Made by a program: the position numbers and the translations under genes. DNA of 6,518 nucleotides from Anaerolineales bacterium (GTDB lineage Bacteria; Chloroflexota; Anaerolineae; Anaerolineales; UBA4823), in NCBI GenBank assembly GCA_022865865.1, contig JALHTN010000197.1, forward strand, positions 1-6,518, read 5' to 3'. Positions 6,133 through 6,518 of this stretch are shown here, piece by piece (within the stretch, counting starts at the first letter, position 1; each line of letters begins with the position of its first letter). The notes under the pieces are model-generated. The model saw only the letters and a program-made list of their open reading frames with translations, was not told the DNA's origin and searched no databases.

Positions 6133-6144
6133 GGCGCTAGCGCC
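6133..6144. promoter_or_regulatory. Perfect 12-bp palindrome GGCGCTAGCGCC
   Basis: A perfect GC-rich palindrome about 90 bp upstream of the DUF1254 start codon, flanked by an inverted pair GATATTTG (6112-6119) and CAAATATC (6172-6179). It could be an operator or an internal part of the inverted-repeat element. No -35/-10 pair is convincing in this gap. Confidence 0.3.
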
Positions 6145-6230
6145 AAACCAATCATCAACCTATATGTCCGCCAAATATCCAATTTGAAACCGGACTCACT
6201 TGAAAGTAAATAACCAAAAGGAGATTTTGT

Positions 6231-6518
6231 ATGAATACGCAATCAAGTCTAAAACAAGTTCAGGTCACCGCGCATAATTACGTCCGTGCCGAATCGGATT
6301 TTCAGTTTAAAGGCTACATCGAGAGCTTCAACTGCTTTGGAAAATTTGCCCATAGCCGGAAGCCCTACGACGTAGCCAACCAGGTTACCGTGCGGGGCAA
6401 CCGGGACACGCTCTACTCATTCGGCGTGTTCGATCTGAGTTCTCCACTCACGATCACGCTTCCGGATCCCAAAGGGCGCTATCAGTCCTTGATGGCCATC
6501 AGTCAGGATCATTCGATC
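6231..6518 (+). CDS. DUF1254 domain protein, N-terminal part (cut by window end)
   Basis: The ATG at 6231 follows AAGGAGA (6218-6224) at good spacing and opens a frame that runs 96 codons to the window edge without a stop. Conserved DUF1254 blocks are visible: NYVRAESD (16-23), [19 protein letters not shown] (51-69), [14 protein letters not shown] (74-87) and QDH (92-94). Full-length relatives carry a DUF1214 domain further on, outside this window. There is no signal peptide in the visible part, so the protein is probably cytosolic; the family's function is not established. It lies 246 bp after the DUF1214 stump. The stump resembles the long-form DUF1254/DUF1214 subfamily, and this protein the shorter subfamily that starts with a VRAE motif, so they may be unrelated copies and not one split gene. 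Confidence 0.88.
   Translation, partial: MNTQSSLKQVQVTAHNYVRAESDFQFKGYIESFNCFGKFAHSRKPYDVANQVTVRGNRDTLYSFGVFDLSSPLTITLPDPKGRYQSLMAISQDHSI

Larger units (their letters stand above)
5984..6180. mobile_element. Possible MITE-like element with 13-bp terminal inverted repeats
   Basis: GGGTATTTGGCGG (5984-5996) and CCGCCAAATATCC (6168-6180) are inverted copies matching at 12 of 13 positions; the exception is a G-T pair, and the inner 10 bp are perfect. The 197-bp segment they bound has no credible protein gene and holds a 16-bp hairpin (6021-6063), an AAGGTTACCTT palindrome (6072-6082) and a GGCGCTAGCGCC palindrome (6133-6144). Size, termini and lack of coding fit a non-autonomous miniature element. 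I see no clear target-site duplication (left flank ends AAAATA, right flank starts AATTTG), and only one copy is in the window, so this is tentative. The left end overlaps the last base of the DUF1214 stop codon. Confidence 0.35.

Noticed and set aside
5990..6187. A 65-codon + strand frame after the DUF1214 gene.
   Set aside because: It starts without a ribosome site, runs through the 16-bp hairpin and both internal palindromes, and its product has no recognisable feature; it covers the noncoding inverted-repeat segment.

Overview
The window reads as bacterial chromosomal DNA from an environmental, probably anaerobic or metabolically versatile bacterium. The gene families (Tm-1-like/PEP-hydrolase-like pair, URO-D-type methyltransferase, Cys-type sulfatase, DUF1254/DUF1214 proteins) would fit a Chloroflexota (Anaerolineae-like) genome, but no marker gene is present, so the taxon is only a guess. 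All convincing genes are on the + strand. Base composition differs along the window: the URO-D gene and the long gap after it are visibly more AT-rich than the sulfatase and DUF genes.

Layout. (1) 2-1626: a tightly coupled two-gene unit, a Tm-1-like ATP-binding (UPF0261) protein cut by the left edge, then a PEP-hydrolase-family TIM-barrel protein. The AGGAGG of the second gene lies inside the last codons of the first, and a clear intrinsic terminator closes the unit (1680-1716). In the plant antiviral protein Tm-1 these two domains are fused into one chain. (2) 1794-2972: a stand-alone URO-D superfamily protein related to the MtaA/CmuA corrinoid methyltransferases, with Asp in place of the usual middle zinc-ligand Cys. 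(3) 2973-3755: a gap of about 780 bp without a credible protein gene. Its second half holds at least four pieces resembling tRNA 3' ends (T-loop plus acceptor 3' half). One is followed by a near-perfect intrinsic terminator and one is preceded by a correctly spaced anticodon arm. None forms a complete tRNA. This looks like a degraded tRNA cluster or a repeatedly used tRNA integration site. A long hairpin, short palindromes and a promoter for the next gene follow. (4) 3756-5387: a cytosolic-looking sulfatase with a perfect CTPSR-x4-TG formylglycine signature. (5) 5415-5984: a DUF1214 domain without the DUF1254 half that normally precedes it, probably the stump of a larger gene. (6) 5984-6180: a 197-bp noncoding segment bounded by 13-bp imperfect inverted repeats and rich in palindromes, possibly a small non-autonomous element. 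(7) 6231-end: start of an intact DUF1254 protein cut by the right edge.

The Tm-1/PEP-hydrolase pair almost certainly works as one functional unit. The URO-D, sulfatase and DUF genes have no evident common pathway. The tRNA relics, the truncated DUF1214 gene and the inverted-repeat element point to a rearranged accessory region more than to one coherent operon.
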